Below are positions 1 through 7,673 of a stretch of 33,277 bases of DNA, piece by piece. Position numbers and translations under genes: made by a program. Under the pieces are notes generated by a model, which was given only the letters and a program-made list of their open reading frames with translations, ran no database searches and was not told where the DNA came from. The stretch comes from Anaerolineales bacterium (GTDB taxonomy: Bacteria; Chloroflexota; Anaerolineae; Anaerolineales; Villigracilaceae), in contig JAFGCG010000082.1 of NCBI GenBank assembly GCA_016932715.1, positions 1 to 33,277 of the forward strand, in the 5' to 3' direction. The first letter of the stretch is position 1. Each line of letters begins with the position of its first letter.

Positions 1-1
1 G

Positions 2-2872
2 CGGGTATTGCGCGGCGAAAACGTGTCGCAGATTTCTGAAGTGCAGGAATTCCTCGAGAATCCATCTCTATTAGGCGATGTAACGCCAGAAGCTGCAAGC
101 TATAAAGGTTTGCTTGGAGAGACCGTTGTGGGAAGCTATGTCCCTCTGGGTACTCCTCAATGGGCTGTCTTCACCGAATTGCCAACAAACGAAGCCTATC
201 GGCCAATCATTCAATCATTTCTGTCGTCTTCTGCCGCCATTTTGATATTCGCAATATTAGCAGGCCTGGCGGGTATTTTTATAGCACGACGTCTGTCTGC
301 CCCTCTCATTGAACTATCAAACATTGCAACTGAAATTTCGGGCGGCAATCTGGGCTTACAGGCTAAAGTCAGCGGACCAGCAGAGATTGCCCAGGTAGCC
401 TCCACGTTCAACGTCATGACTTCACGTCTACGTGACTTCATTAGTACATTGGAAAAGCGCGTCGCCGACCGCACCCATGACCTGGAACTGGCGGCTGAAG
501 TCGGCCGGACCGTTACTGCAGAAGTAACACAACTATCGGAGATGCTGTCCGACGCCGTCGAGATGATCCGTGCAAGGTTCGATTTATATTACACACAAGT
601 CTATCTCACCGATCCCGCAGGGGAAAGGATCATCCTGCGTGCTGGAACGGGCCAGGTGGGCAAAGAGTTATTACAACGCGGCCACAATCTGGTCATCAAT
701 TCGGCTTCCCTGAACGGACGCGCGGCTGTGCAGAAACAGGCTCAGATCGTTGCCGATACACAGGATGACCCGAGTTTCCTGCCCAATCGGCTGCTGCCGG
801 ATACTCGTTCCGAAATGTGCGTTCCGCTCATTGTCGATGAAAAAGTGGTCGGGGTTCTCGATATGCAGAGCAGACAACCCGGGGCGTTCTCTGAAACCAA
901 CCTGCCTGCATTCGAGGCTCTCGCAGGCCAACTGGCTGTGGCGATTCGAAATGCGGCTTTGTTCATGGAAGTCCAGGAAGCCCGCGCGGAAGTGGAAGCA
1001 CAGATAAGCCGCTTCACCGAACAGGGGTGGGAAGACTTCCTGAATGCCATCCACCAGGGACATCGGATCGGTTTTGCCTTCGATGACAGCCGGGTCTTTC
1101 GCCTGCGACCCGAGACCCTCGCAACAAGATCGAATGGAGATGGTCTCAACATGCCGATTGCTATCGCGGGCGCCAGGGTCGGCGAGATCCAGCTCCCGGC
1201 CAGTTTGAAACCCAATGAATTGGAACTGGTGAAAGCGGTCGGCGAGCAGCTGGCACAGCACGTTGAAAACCTGCGCTTGCTGGCACAGGCTGAAATATTC
1301 CGAAAAGAGTCTGAACTCGCCGTACGCCGGTTAACGCGCGAAGGTTGGGAGACCTACCTCAACAGCGCCAAGCAGCCGGAGATAGGCTACGTTTATGACC
1401 TCAACCAGGTTCAACCCCTTTCCGACGGCAATCGCAGTCCGGCTCATTCCTTCACGCAGCCGCTTGTTATTCGTGATGAGGCAATTGGTGAGTTTAAGCT
1501 GGATTTGCCCGACTCATCCGATGAAACCATCGAGATCATTTCCGCGGTCGCCCAGCAATTAAGCGGCCATCTCGAGAACCTGCGGCTCGTCGAACAGAAC
1601 GAAAAACGCGCCTATGAACTGGCAACGGTTGCCACGGTCAGTACGACGGCTTCGACCCTGCTCGATCCTGATCAACTGCTGCAATCCGTTGTTGACCTGA
1701 CCAAGGAACGGTTCGGGCTGTATCACGCACATGTTTACACTTATGAATCAGCGTGGAACACCCTGATGCTCGCGGCGGGTGCAGGGGAGGTCGGGCGGAA
1801 GCTGGTTGCGGAGCAGCATGCAATTCCAATGACTCTCATGCAATCGCTGGTCGCCCGCGCCGCCCGTGATCGAAAAGCCGTCATCGTCAATGATGTCAGC
1901 AGTGAGCCCGGCTTCCTCCCCAACCCATTGCTGCCCGAAACCCGCGCAGAAATGGCTGTCCCCATGACCGTAGGCGACAAGCTGCTCGGTGTATTCGATG
2001 TGCAATCGGACAACGCGGCCGGTTTTTCAGAGGAAGACGCCAATATCTATGTCACCCTGGCGGCCCAGGTAGGCGTTGCCCTGCAAAATGCCCGTCTGTA
2101 TGTGGAACAGGCTGCCCTCGTAACCCAATTGCGCGAACTCGACCGTCTCAAGTCTTCCTTCCTGGCGAATATGAGCCATGAGCTGCGCACACCGTTGAAC
2201 TCCATCCTTGGTTTTGCCGATGTCATCATCGAGGAATTGGATGGTCCACTGACGGAGAACATGAGCAACGACCTGCGCCTCATTCAGAAGAACGGACAAC
2301 ATCTCCTGCACCTGATCAACGATGTGCTGGATATGGCAAAGATCGAAGCCGGGCGCATGAACCTCAGCCCGGAGAGCTTTAAAGCCTGTGAGGTGCTGGA
2401 AGAAGTAACCAGCATCACCTCCACACTGGCAAGCGAAAAGAATATTGCGCTCTTCACCGAGGAAGGTTCGGACCAGAACGTCAAAATTTTCGCAGACCGG
2501 ACACGCCTGCGGCAGGTGATGATCAACCTGGTGAACAACGCCATCAAATTCACGGAAAATGGTAAGATAGCCCTCAACATAGCTTCCCTGCCGGGTGCCC
2601 GAATATTGATCACCGTCAAAGACACCGGCATTGGAATCCCACCCGATAAATTGGATGCAATCTTCCAGGAATTTACGCAAGTAGATTCTTCCTCCACACG
2701 GAAAGCCGGAGGCACAGGTTTGGGCCTGCCGATCAGCCGCAAGCTTGTTGAAATGCACGGCGGCCGCCTGTGGGCGGAAAGCACTGGCGAGCCGGGCGAA
2801 GGTTCGACATTCTTTGTCGAATTGCCCGTCGAAGCCAGGATCACCGAAACCGTTGAAAAACAGGTAAAGTAA
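2..2872 (+). CDS. Membrane sensor histidine kinase, Cache-TM-HAMP-GAF-GAF-HisKA-HATPase (5' end cut by window)
   Basis: The frame is open to the left edge, so the N-terminus is missing; the TTG at position 8 is not a credible start. The visible part begins with the tail of an extracellular Cache-like sensor domain. A transmembrane helix (about 205-280), a HAMP segment (about 285-440) and a first GAF domain (about 500-960) follow. Two copies of a roughly 100-residue module come next (about 1010-1590), then a second GAF (about 1625-2100). The HisKA domain has the H-box MSHELRTP, phospho-acceptor His codon at 2177-2179. The HATPase domain shows the N-box (INLVNNAIKF, about 2521), G1 (DTGIGIPP, about 2621) and G2 (GGTGLGLPIS, about 2707). 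There is no receiver domain on this protein; the next two genes supply receivers. Its stop codon abuts the next start, so the genes are very probably cotranscribed and functionally linked. The ligand is unknown. Confidence 0.93.
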   Translation, partial: RVLRGENVSQISEVQEFLENPSLLGDVTPEAASYKGLLGETVVGSYVPLGTPQWAVFTELPTNEAYRPIIQSFLSSSAAILIFAILAGLAGIFIARRLSAPLIELSNIATEISGGNLGLQAKVSGPAEIAQVASTFNVMTSRLRDFISTLEKRVADRTHDLELAAEVGRTVTAEVTQLSEMLSDAVEMIRARFDLYYTQVYLTDPAGERIILRAGTGQVGKELLQRGHNLVINSASLNGRAAVQKQAQIVADTQDDPSFLPNRLLPDTRSEMCVPLIVDEKVVGVLDMQSRQPGAFSETNLPAFEALAGQLAVAIRNAALFMEVQEARAEVEAQISRFTEQGWEDFLNAIHQGHRIGFAFDDSRVFRLRPETLATRSNGDGLNMPIAIAGARVGEIQLPASLKPNELELVKAVGEQLAQHVENLRLLAQAEIFRKESELAVRRLTREGWETYLNSAKQPEIGYVYDLNQVQPLSDGNRSPAHSFTQPLVIRDEAIGEFKLDLPDSSDETIEIISAVAQQLSGHLENLRLVEQNEKRAYELATVATVSTTASTLLDPDQLLQSVVDLTKERFGLYHAHVYTYESAWNTLMLAAGAGEVGRKLVAEQHAIPMTLMQSLVARAARDRKAVIVNDVSSEPGFLPNPLLPETRAEMAVPMTVGDKLLGVFDVQSDNAAGFSEEDANIYVTLAAQVGVALQNARLYVEQAALVTQLRELDRLKSSFLANMSHELRTPLNSILGFADVIIEELDGPLTENMSNDLRLIQKNGQHLLHLINDVLDMAKIEAGRMNLSPESFKACEVLEEVTSITSTLASEKNIALFTEEGSDQNVKIFADRTRLRQVMINLVNNAIKFTENGKIALNIASLPGARILITVKDTGIGIPPDKLDAIFQEFTQVDSSSTRKAGGTGLGLPISRKLVEMHGGRLWAESTGEPGEGSTFFVELPVEARITETVEKQVK

Positions 2873-4516
2873 ATGGCATTACCAAAGTATCTCGAATGCA
2901 ATCTTTGCGGCAGCCAGCAGCCTTACGAACCCTTCGTCCCTGCGATCTGCAAGAATTGCAGCGCGCAGTGGCTGGAAGCCCGCTATGATTATGAGGCATT
3001 CAAACGCGAGATCCTGCGCGGACTTCCCAATCGTCCATCGAATATGTGGCGTTATCAGGATGTCCTGCCGCTGAACGCTCCCGCCTCTCTGGACCTGTAT
3101 CCCGCGGGAGGCACGCCACTGTGGCTGTCGCAGCGCTTCGCTCCCCCCCTCGGGCTGGATTCCGTTTACATCAAGGACGAACGCTACGGGCCCACCAGTT
3201 CCTTCAAAGACCGCCAGGCTGCTGGCGCGGTCGCGGCGATGCTGGAGAATGGGATCCGCGAAGCCGTCGTCGCCTCCACCGGGAACGCGGCCGTCGCCTA
3301 CGCCGCAGCCTGCGCCCGGGCCGGGATCAAGCTCTGGGTCTTTATGACCAGCCTCGTACCGCAGGAAAAGCTGCGGGAGGCGGCGCTGTTTGGCGCGGAG
3401 GTGATCCGGGTCAGCGGGAATTACGATCAAACCAAACAGATCGCCTCCCAATTTGCGCAGCGCCGCCATCTCCTGTATGACCGGGGAGCCACTTCCATCC
3501 CGGCGCGCGAATCGATGAAGACGATCGCTTATGAGATCGTCGAACAGCTTGGCTGGAAGGCTCCAGACTGGTACGTCCAGGCTGTCAGCGGAGGGATGGG
3601 ACCCCTGGGAGTCTATCACGGCTTCAAGGAACTGCTGAACATGGGTCTGATCGATAAAATCCCCAAAACGGCGATCATCCAGGCGGAAGGCTGCGCCCCG
3701 ATGGTCCATGCCTTCAAAGCTGGCAGGGACGTGGCGGAAGCGGTCATCCCGGAGACAAGCATTATCATTTTGTCAACGGGCGACCCCGGTAAGATATATA
3801 CCTACCTGTGGCAGATCACGCAGCAACACGGCGGCGCAATGGAATCCGTGAGCGACGCGGAGACATTCTCTGCCATGCGCGCCCTCGCCAAAAGCGAGGG
3901 CTCAGCCGTCGAACCGGCCGCCGCGGTCGCCTTCGCGGGTTTCGAAAAACTGGTCCGCGCTGGCGCCATCCAACCGAATGAATTGGTGGTCATCAATTCC
4001 ACCGGGCACACCTTCCCGGTCGAAAAACATGTGATGGGCGACCAGTTTGCAGTCGACGTCCACCTCAGCAAGGATCAAACCCCCGCCCCGCGCGAGGGCT
4101 TGCAGGCTGCGCTGGAAAACCTCGACGAGAAGACCACCTCGGTCCTGCTGGTGGACGATAATGCCGATGACGCCCTGCTGATCCAGCGTCTGCTCGAGAT
4201 GCACAAGTCCTATCGCGTGTACCACGCCAAGGATGGCTGGGAGGGTCTGGCACAGGCGCGCCAAAAACTGCCTGATCTGATTGTTACCGACCTCATGATG
4301 CCGGGCATCGATGGCTTCGGCCTGGTCGAGGAACTAAAGCTTGATCCGCGCACCAAAGATATTCCTGTTGTTGTCGTCAGTGCGAAAGACATTACCCCCG
4401 AGGAGCGCAAACGACTAAACGGAAATATTGAAGCCGTATATCAAAAAGGATCGCTGCCTCCGCGCAGGTTCGTGGACGAGGTGGTACAGGTTCTTGAAGA
4501 AAAAAGTGCGGAGTAA
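2873..4516 (+). CDS. Threonine-synthase-like PLP enzyme fused to a C-terminal response-regulator receiver domain
   Basis: Residues 1-35 form a zinc-ribbon (Cys9, Cys12, Cys26, Cys29), as in class II threonine synthases. Residues about 75-395 are a fold-type II PLP enzyme. The predicted Schiff-base Lys112 lies in PTSSFKDRQ, with STGNAAVAYAA as the substrate/PLP loop and SGGMGPLG as the glycine-rich phosphate loop. Residues about 420-545 are a complete receiver domain: acidic pair Asp428/Asp429 (LLVDDN), phospho-acceptor Asp473 (IVTDLMMPG), Ser503 and Lys525. All catalytic receiver residues are present, so it should be phosphorylatable. The start ATG directly follows the kinase stop codon. Threonine synthase normally converts O-phosphohomoserine to threonine, but the C-terminal motif (NSTGHTFP) differs from standard ThrC, so the actual reaction is uncertain. 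Regulation of the enzyme by kinase-driven phosphorylation is my inference from the fusion and gene order. Confidence 0.9.
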   Translation: MALPKYLECNLCGSQQPYEPFVPAICKNCSAQWLEARYDYEAFKREILRGLPNRPSNMWRYQDVLPLNAPASLDLYPAGGTPLWLSQRFAPPLGLDSVYIKDERYGPTSSFKDRQAAGAVAAMLENGIREAVVASTGNAAVAYAAACARAGIKLWVFMTSLVPQEKLREAALFGAEVIRVSGNYDQTKQIASQFAQRRHLLYDRGATSIPARESMKTIAYEIVEQLGWKAPDWYVQAVSGGMGPLGVYHGFKELLNMGLIDKIPKTAIIQAEGCAPMVHAFKAGRDVAEAVIPETSIIILSTGDPGKIYTYLWQITQQHGGAMESVSDAETFSAMRALAKSEGSAVEPAAAVAFAGFEKLVRAGAIQPNELVVINSTGHTFPVEKHVMGDQFAVDVHLSKDQTPAPREGLQAALENLDEKTTSVLLVDDNADDALLIQRLLEMHKSYRVYHAKDGWEGLAQARQKLPDLIVTDLMMPGIDGFGLVEELKLDPRTKDIPVVVVSAKDITPEERKRLNGNIEAVYQKGSLPPRRFVDEVVQVLEEKSAE

Positions 4517-4530
4517 GGAGAATGAATTCG

Positions 4531-4908
4531 ATGAGTCACAATATACTTTATGTGGAAGATAATCACGACAACATGATGCTTGTCAAGCGTGCCCTGGAGG
4601 CGCGCGGCTACCGCCTTCTGGAAGCCCTGAACGGAAACACCGGGCTGGAGGTGGCAGAACGGGAAAATGTGGATTTGATCCTGCTGGATATCAACCTGCC
4701 GGACATCGACGGCTATGAAGTCGCGCGGCGTCTGCGAAGCAGTTCGAAATCTGCACTGGCTCACATCCCGATCATTGCCATTACAGCCAACGCGCTCAAG
4801 GGCGATGCCGAAAAGGCTCTGGAGGCTGGTTGTGATGTGTACATGTCCAAGCCGATCAACATTCGTGAGTTATGGGCACGCGTGGAAGCATTTCTTCCCA
4901 CGCCCTGA
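4531..4908 (+). CDS. Single-domain response regulator (CheY/DivK-like receiver)
   Basis: About 125 residues consisting only of a receiver domain: acidic pair in ILYVEDN, phospho-acceptor Asp53 in LLDINLPDIDG, Thr in AITANALKG and Lys in MSKPINI. No output domain is present, so it probably acts as a phosphate shuttle or sink, or by binding a partner protein. Two starts are possible. ATG 4522 is only one base from the AAGGAG Shine-Dalgarno (4515-4520), whereas ATG 4531 is ten bases away and gives the usual receiver N-terminus (MSHNILYVEDN), so I chose 4531. It lies 14 bp after the receiver-fused PLP enzyme and just upstream of a second PLP enzyme, within the kinase operon. Confidence 0.92.
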   Translation: MSHNILYVEDNHDNMMLVKRALEARGYRLLEALNGNTGLEVAERENVDLILLDINLPDIDGYEVARRLRSSSKSALAHIPIIAITANALKGDAEKALEAGCDVYMSKPINIRELWARVEAFLPTP

Positions 4909-4991
4909 GAATGACAATGCGAAATTCCGAAAACAAAGCTGTCAGGAATTTATTACAGCACGTGCCAATGTTCACACCATCTCGCACATCA

Positions 4992-6167
4992 ATGAAGCGA
5001 TCCTATCTCTCTCACCTGGAATGTTCCGGCTGTGGCAAACAATATGACCACCATGAGGTTCATACGTTTTGTCCCGTCTGCCAGTCACCGCTTTTATCGA
5101 TTTATGACTTAACAGAAGCGCGTCTGAATGTTGACCGGGATGAAGTTACACGCCGGAAAAGAGGCATGTGGCGCTGGCACGAATTACTTCCTGTTCTTAA
5201 TGAGGAAAATCAAGTCTTCCTGGGAGAAGGAGACACGCCCTTACTTTTCCTGCCGCGCCTGGAAAAAGAATTGAGGCTTTCCAATCTTTATGTCAAGGAT
5301 GAAAGCAGTAACCCAACCGGCACATTCAAGGCCCGCGGCCTGGCGGCAGCCATTTCGAAAGCCAAAGAACTGGGGGTGGAGAAAGTAATCATCCCCACAG
5401 CCGGGAACGCAGGCGGAGCCATGGCTGCTTACGCTGCGCGGGCCGGCATAAAAGCTCACATCTTTATGCCAAAAGATACTCCTTATGCCAATATCGAAGA
5501 GAGCCGCATGGCGGGCGCCGAAGTGGTTTTGGTGGATGGCTTGATCAGCGATGCCGCTGGTATGGCTGGCGAAAAAGCACGCGCCGAAGGCTGGTTCGAT
5601 GTGTCCACGTTCAAGGAGCCCTATCGTGTGGAAGGGAAAAAGGTGATGGGATATGAACTGGCAGAGGCATTCGAGTGGAGCCTGCCGGACGTCATCATCT
5701 ATCCTACCGGCGGCGGTACAGGCTTGGTCGGCATGTGGAAGGCCTTTGCAGAGCTGGAGACACTGGGTTGGCTCGAAAACAAAAAACGCCCACGCATGGT
5801 GGCTGTACAGGCGGACGGATGTGCCCCGGTTGTGAAAGCCTTCGAGAAAAGCGCCACGTTCTGTGATTTCTGGACAAATGCTCACACCATGGCCTCAGGG
5901 CTGCGCGTTCCAAAGAGCTTTGCTGACAATCTTATCCTGCAGGACATTTATGACAGTGAAGGCACAGCCATTGCCGTGAGTGATGCAGCCATCCTCGAAT
6001 CTCAAAAACAACTGGCTTGCATGGAAGGCATCTTTGCCGCTCCCGAGGGTGCAGCAACGCTTGCCGCACTCAAGGAACTGGTCAGACAAGGCTGGGTGCA
6101 TCCTGAAGAACGGATCATATTATTCAACACGGGGTCAGGGCTGAAGTATCTCGATCATCCCGGTTGA
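4992..6167 (+). CDS. Threonine-synthase-like PLP-dependent enzyme (no receiver domain)
   Basis: About 391 residues. An N-terminal zinc-ribbon (ECSGCGK ... FCPVCQ) is followed by a fold-type II PLP domain with GEGDTPL, Schiff-base Lys113 in PTGTFKARG, PTAGNAGGAMAAYAARAG and the glycine-rich PTGGGTGLVG. The TFKARG form is common in threonine-synthase-like proteins of archaea and Chloroflexota. The expected reaction is O-phospho-L-homoserine to L-threonine, in the cytoplasm. The frame is open upstream to 4872 with in-frame ATGs at 4911 and 4968. None has a clear Shine-Dalgarno, and I chose 4992 because homologous sequence begins there (MKRSYLSHLECSGCG). It is a divergent paralogue of the PLP part of the gene at 2873 and lacks the receiver domain. 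Confidence 0.9.
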   Translation: MKRSYLSHLECSGCGKQYDHHEVHTFCPVCQSPLLSIYDLTEARLNVDRDEVTRRKRGMWRWHELLPVLNEENQVFLGEGDTPLLFLPRLEKELRLSNLYVKDESSNPTGTFKARGLAAAISKAKELGVEKVIIPTAGNAGGAMAAYAARAGIKAHIFMPKDTPYANIEESRMAGAEVVLVDGLISDAAGMAGEKARAEGWFDVSTFKEPYRVEGKKVMGYELAEAFEWSLPDVIIYPTGGGTGLVGMWKAFAELETLGWLENKKRPRMVAVQADGCAPVVKAFEKSATFCDFWTNAHTMASGLRVPKSFADNLILQDIYDSEGTAIAVSDAAILESQKQLACMEGIFAAPEGAATLAALKELVRQGWVHPEERIILFNTGSGLKYLDHPG

Positions 6168-6480
6168 TCTTGCGCAGAGGGGGAATATGAACCTGTTTAT
6201 TTATCTTGTGATGGCTTGACCTATCCATATTTGTTTTTCAGTGCGCAGACGGCAAACTGTTGGTCCCGATCATCAACCTGTAACCAAAAGCCTTTTGGAC
6301 CGGTGGTCAAGCCATGCGCAGGCAAAAGCGGCTTTCGATCCCATCAATGCAGAAAACCCCAGGAAAAGAGAGTTGTTTAGTCATATTATGATCTACTGCA
6401 TGCCAGATGCAGCTTATTGCTCGAAAATGATGCTTGTCATGTGAATCCGGGAAGATTTTCAGTATTTTTTAAGGGAAGCG
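6168..6480. other. Gene-poor intergenic stretch with an 11-bp inverted repeat
   Basis: No convincing coding sequence is present. An open frame at 6241-6444 has no Shine-Dalgarno and no recognisable protein features. An exact 11-bp inverted repeat, ATGGCTTGACC at 6211-6221 and GGTCAAGCCAT at 6305-6315, encloses 83 bp. A short perfect hairpin (CTGCAT, 5-nt loop, ATGCAG) lies at 6396-6412. These could be remnants of a small mobile element or regulatory structures. I see no T-run that would make an intrinsic terminator for the upstream operon. Confidence 0.5.
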
Positions 6481-6484
6481 TTGC

Positions 6485-6513
6485 TTGACTACTAAAATGA
6501 GTTGTGAAATAAT
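6485..6513 (+). promoter_or_regulatory. Sigma70-type promoter of the lacI-family gene
   Basis: The -35 box TTGACT (6485-6490) and the -10 box AATAAT (6508-6513) each match consensus at 5 of 6 positions and are separated by exactly 17 bp. The predicted transcription start is near 6520, inside the palindrome. This leaves a leader of about 28 nt with no Shine-Dalgarno before the ATG at 6548. Confidence 0.7.
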
Positions 6514-6542
6514 GTAAACGGTTACTGTAACCGTTTACATTA
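6510..6542. promoter_or_regulatory. LacI-family operator, perfect palindrome with 16-bp arms
   Basis: TAATGTAAACGGTTAC (6510-6525) is followed by a single T at 6526 and then by its exact reverse complement (6527-6542). The core contains the TGTAAACG/CGTTTACA half-sites typical of LacI-family operators. It overlaps the -10 box and transcription start of the downstream repressor gene, so autorepression is the natural reading. I found no second full copy elsewhere in the window, including upstream of the binding-protein gene. Confidence 0.85.
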
Positions 6543-6547
6543 AAACC

Positions 6548-7570
6548 ATGACTCGGCGTTCCTCCTCCGTCACAATCCGCGACGTGGCCCGACAAGCAGG
6601 TGTTTCGGTAGCCACCGTAAGCCGATATATCAATCGGAATGCGCCGGTTTCCGCAGAGGTTGCGGATCGCCTGCATCAAGTGATGAGTGACTTGAGGTAC
6701 GTGCCACATGCAGCGGCTCGACATTTGGCATCCAGGAAAACACGTGTAGTTGGCATATTGCTCCGAAACCTGCATAATGATTTCTTCGTTCCGCTTTTGA
6801 ATGGCGTTGAGGCGGTCGTCCGCACAAAAGAGTATAACTTGATCGTAGCCACGTATCACGCAAATAGCCGCAATGGATTGCCTCCCCCCATAGGACCGCA
6901 TAATACGGATGGGTTGCTGATTTTTTCAGACGGTCTTACCGATGAGGACCTCGCGAATCTGAGTGCAAGCGGCTTCCCAATGGTGTTACTGTACCGCACT
7001 TGCCCCCCTTCTCTAAACATTCCCAGTATTACCGTTGAAAATGTAGAAATCACCCGAAAACTGGTGGAACACCTGATCCAGGTCCATGGGAAACGCCGCA
7101 TTTTATATATGCGAGGTCCCATCGGCCAGGAGGATTCCGACCGGCGCGAAGCAGGTTATCGAGCTGCGCTGGAAGCAAACGGAATCCCGTTCGATGAGGA
7201 ACTAATTCTGAATGGAGAATTCGAACGCGACACAGCTTACCAAGTCTTGAATGATTTTCTCAGCAACGGAAAGCAGGTCGCGTTCGATGCTATTTTTACA
7301 GGGGATGACGATGCTGCGGTGGGTGTTCTAAAAGCCTTGCACAAACATGGATACAGAATCCCTGAAGACGTCGCCGTCGTCGGATTTGACGATCTTGCCG
7401 TCGCGCCGTTCCTAAACCCGGCGCTGACGACCGTTCGAGCCCCTACCGAATCAGTTGGAAGAATTGCCGCCGAGAGACTGTTTGCCCTCCTGGAAAATCA
7501 GGCCTTGAGTGAAGCGGTCGTCCTTCCTACCGAAATTGTTTTTCGCCGTTCATGTGGGTGTCACACATGA
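6548..7570 (+). CDS. LacI-family transcriptional repressor
   Basis: 340 residues, the normal family length. The N-terminal helix-turn-helix reads VTIRDVARQAGVSVATVSRYIN (residues 8-29), with the hinge at about 50-65 (YVPHAAARHLASRKT). The periplasmic-binding-protein-like effector domain starts at VVGILLRNL. The C-terminus ends in RRSCGCHT, a usual LacI-family ending. The ATG lies six bases after a perfect palindromic operator and has no Shine-Dalgarno. It stands directly upstream of an ABC sugar importer and a glycoside hydrolase/phosphorylase cluster, so it probably senses an imported oligosaccharide or its breakdown product and controls this locus; the effector is not known. Confidence 0.95.
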   Translation: MTRRSSSVTIRDVARQAGVSVATVSRYINRNAPVSAEVADRLHQVMSDLRYVPHAAARHLASRKTRVVGILLRNLHNDFFVPLLNGVEAVVRTKEYNLIVATYHANSRNGLPPPIGPHNTDGLLIFSDGLTDEDLANLSASGFPMVLLYRTCPPSLNIPSITVENVEITRKLVEHLIQVHGKRRILYMRGPIGQEDSDRREAGYRAALEANGIPFDEELILNGEFERDTAYQVLNDFLSNGKQVAFDAIFTGDDDAAVGVLKALHKHGYRIPEDVAVVGFDDLAVAPFLNPALTTVRAPTESVGRIAAERLFALLENQALSEAVVLPTEIVFRRSCGCHT

Positions 7571-7579
7571 AGGCGGTGT

Positions 7580-7643
7580 GTTTGAAAGGAGGTGAGGACC
7601 TCGCCAATAACTTTTCCATCTAACTCTCCGACTGTTTTCAAAC
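7580..7643 (+). promoter_or_regulatory. Structured leader with orphan Shine-Dalgarno in a hairpin
   Basis: GTTTGAAA (7580-7587) and TTTCAAAC (7636-7643) form an exact 8-bp inverted repeat. Between them, GAGGT-GAGG-ACCTC (7589-7602) forms a small hairpin containing a near-perfect anti-Shine-Dalgarno match, AAGGAGGTGA (7586-7595). No start codon follows it at a usable distance. The binding-protein gene has its own GAGGAG site near 7657. This may be a translational or processing element of the importer mRNA; the role is unproven. Confidence 0.4.
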
Positions 7644-7673
7644 CAAATCCTATGTAGAGGAGAAAAACTCACC

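Noticed and set aside
6241-6444. Small open frame of 67 residues in the intergenic region
   Set aside because: No Shine-Dalgarno, low-complexity translation and no recognisable feature; treated as non-coding.
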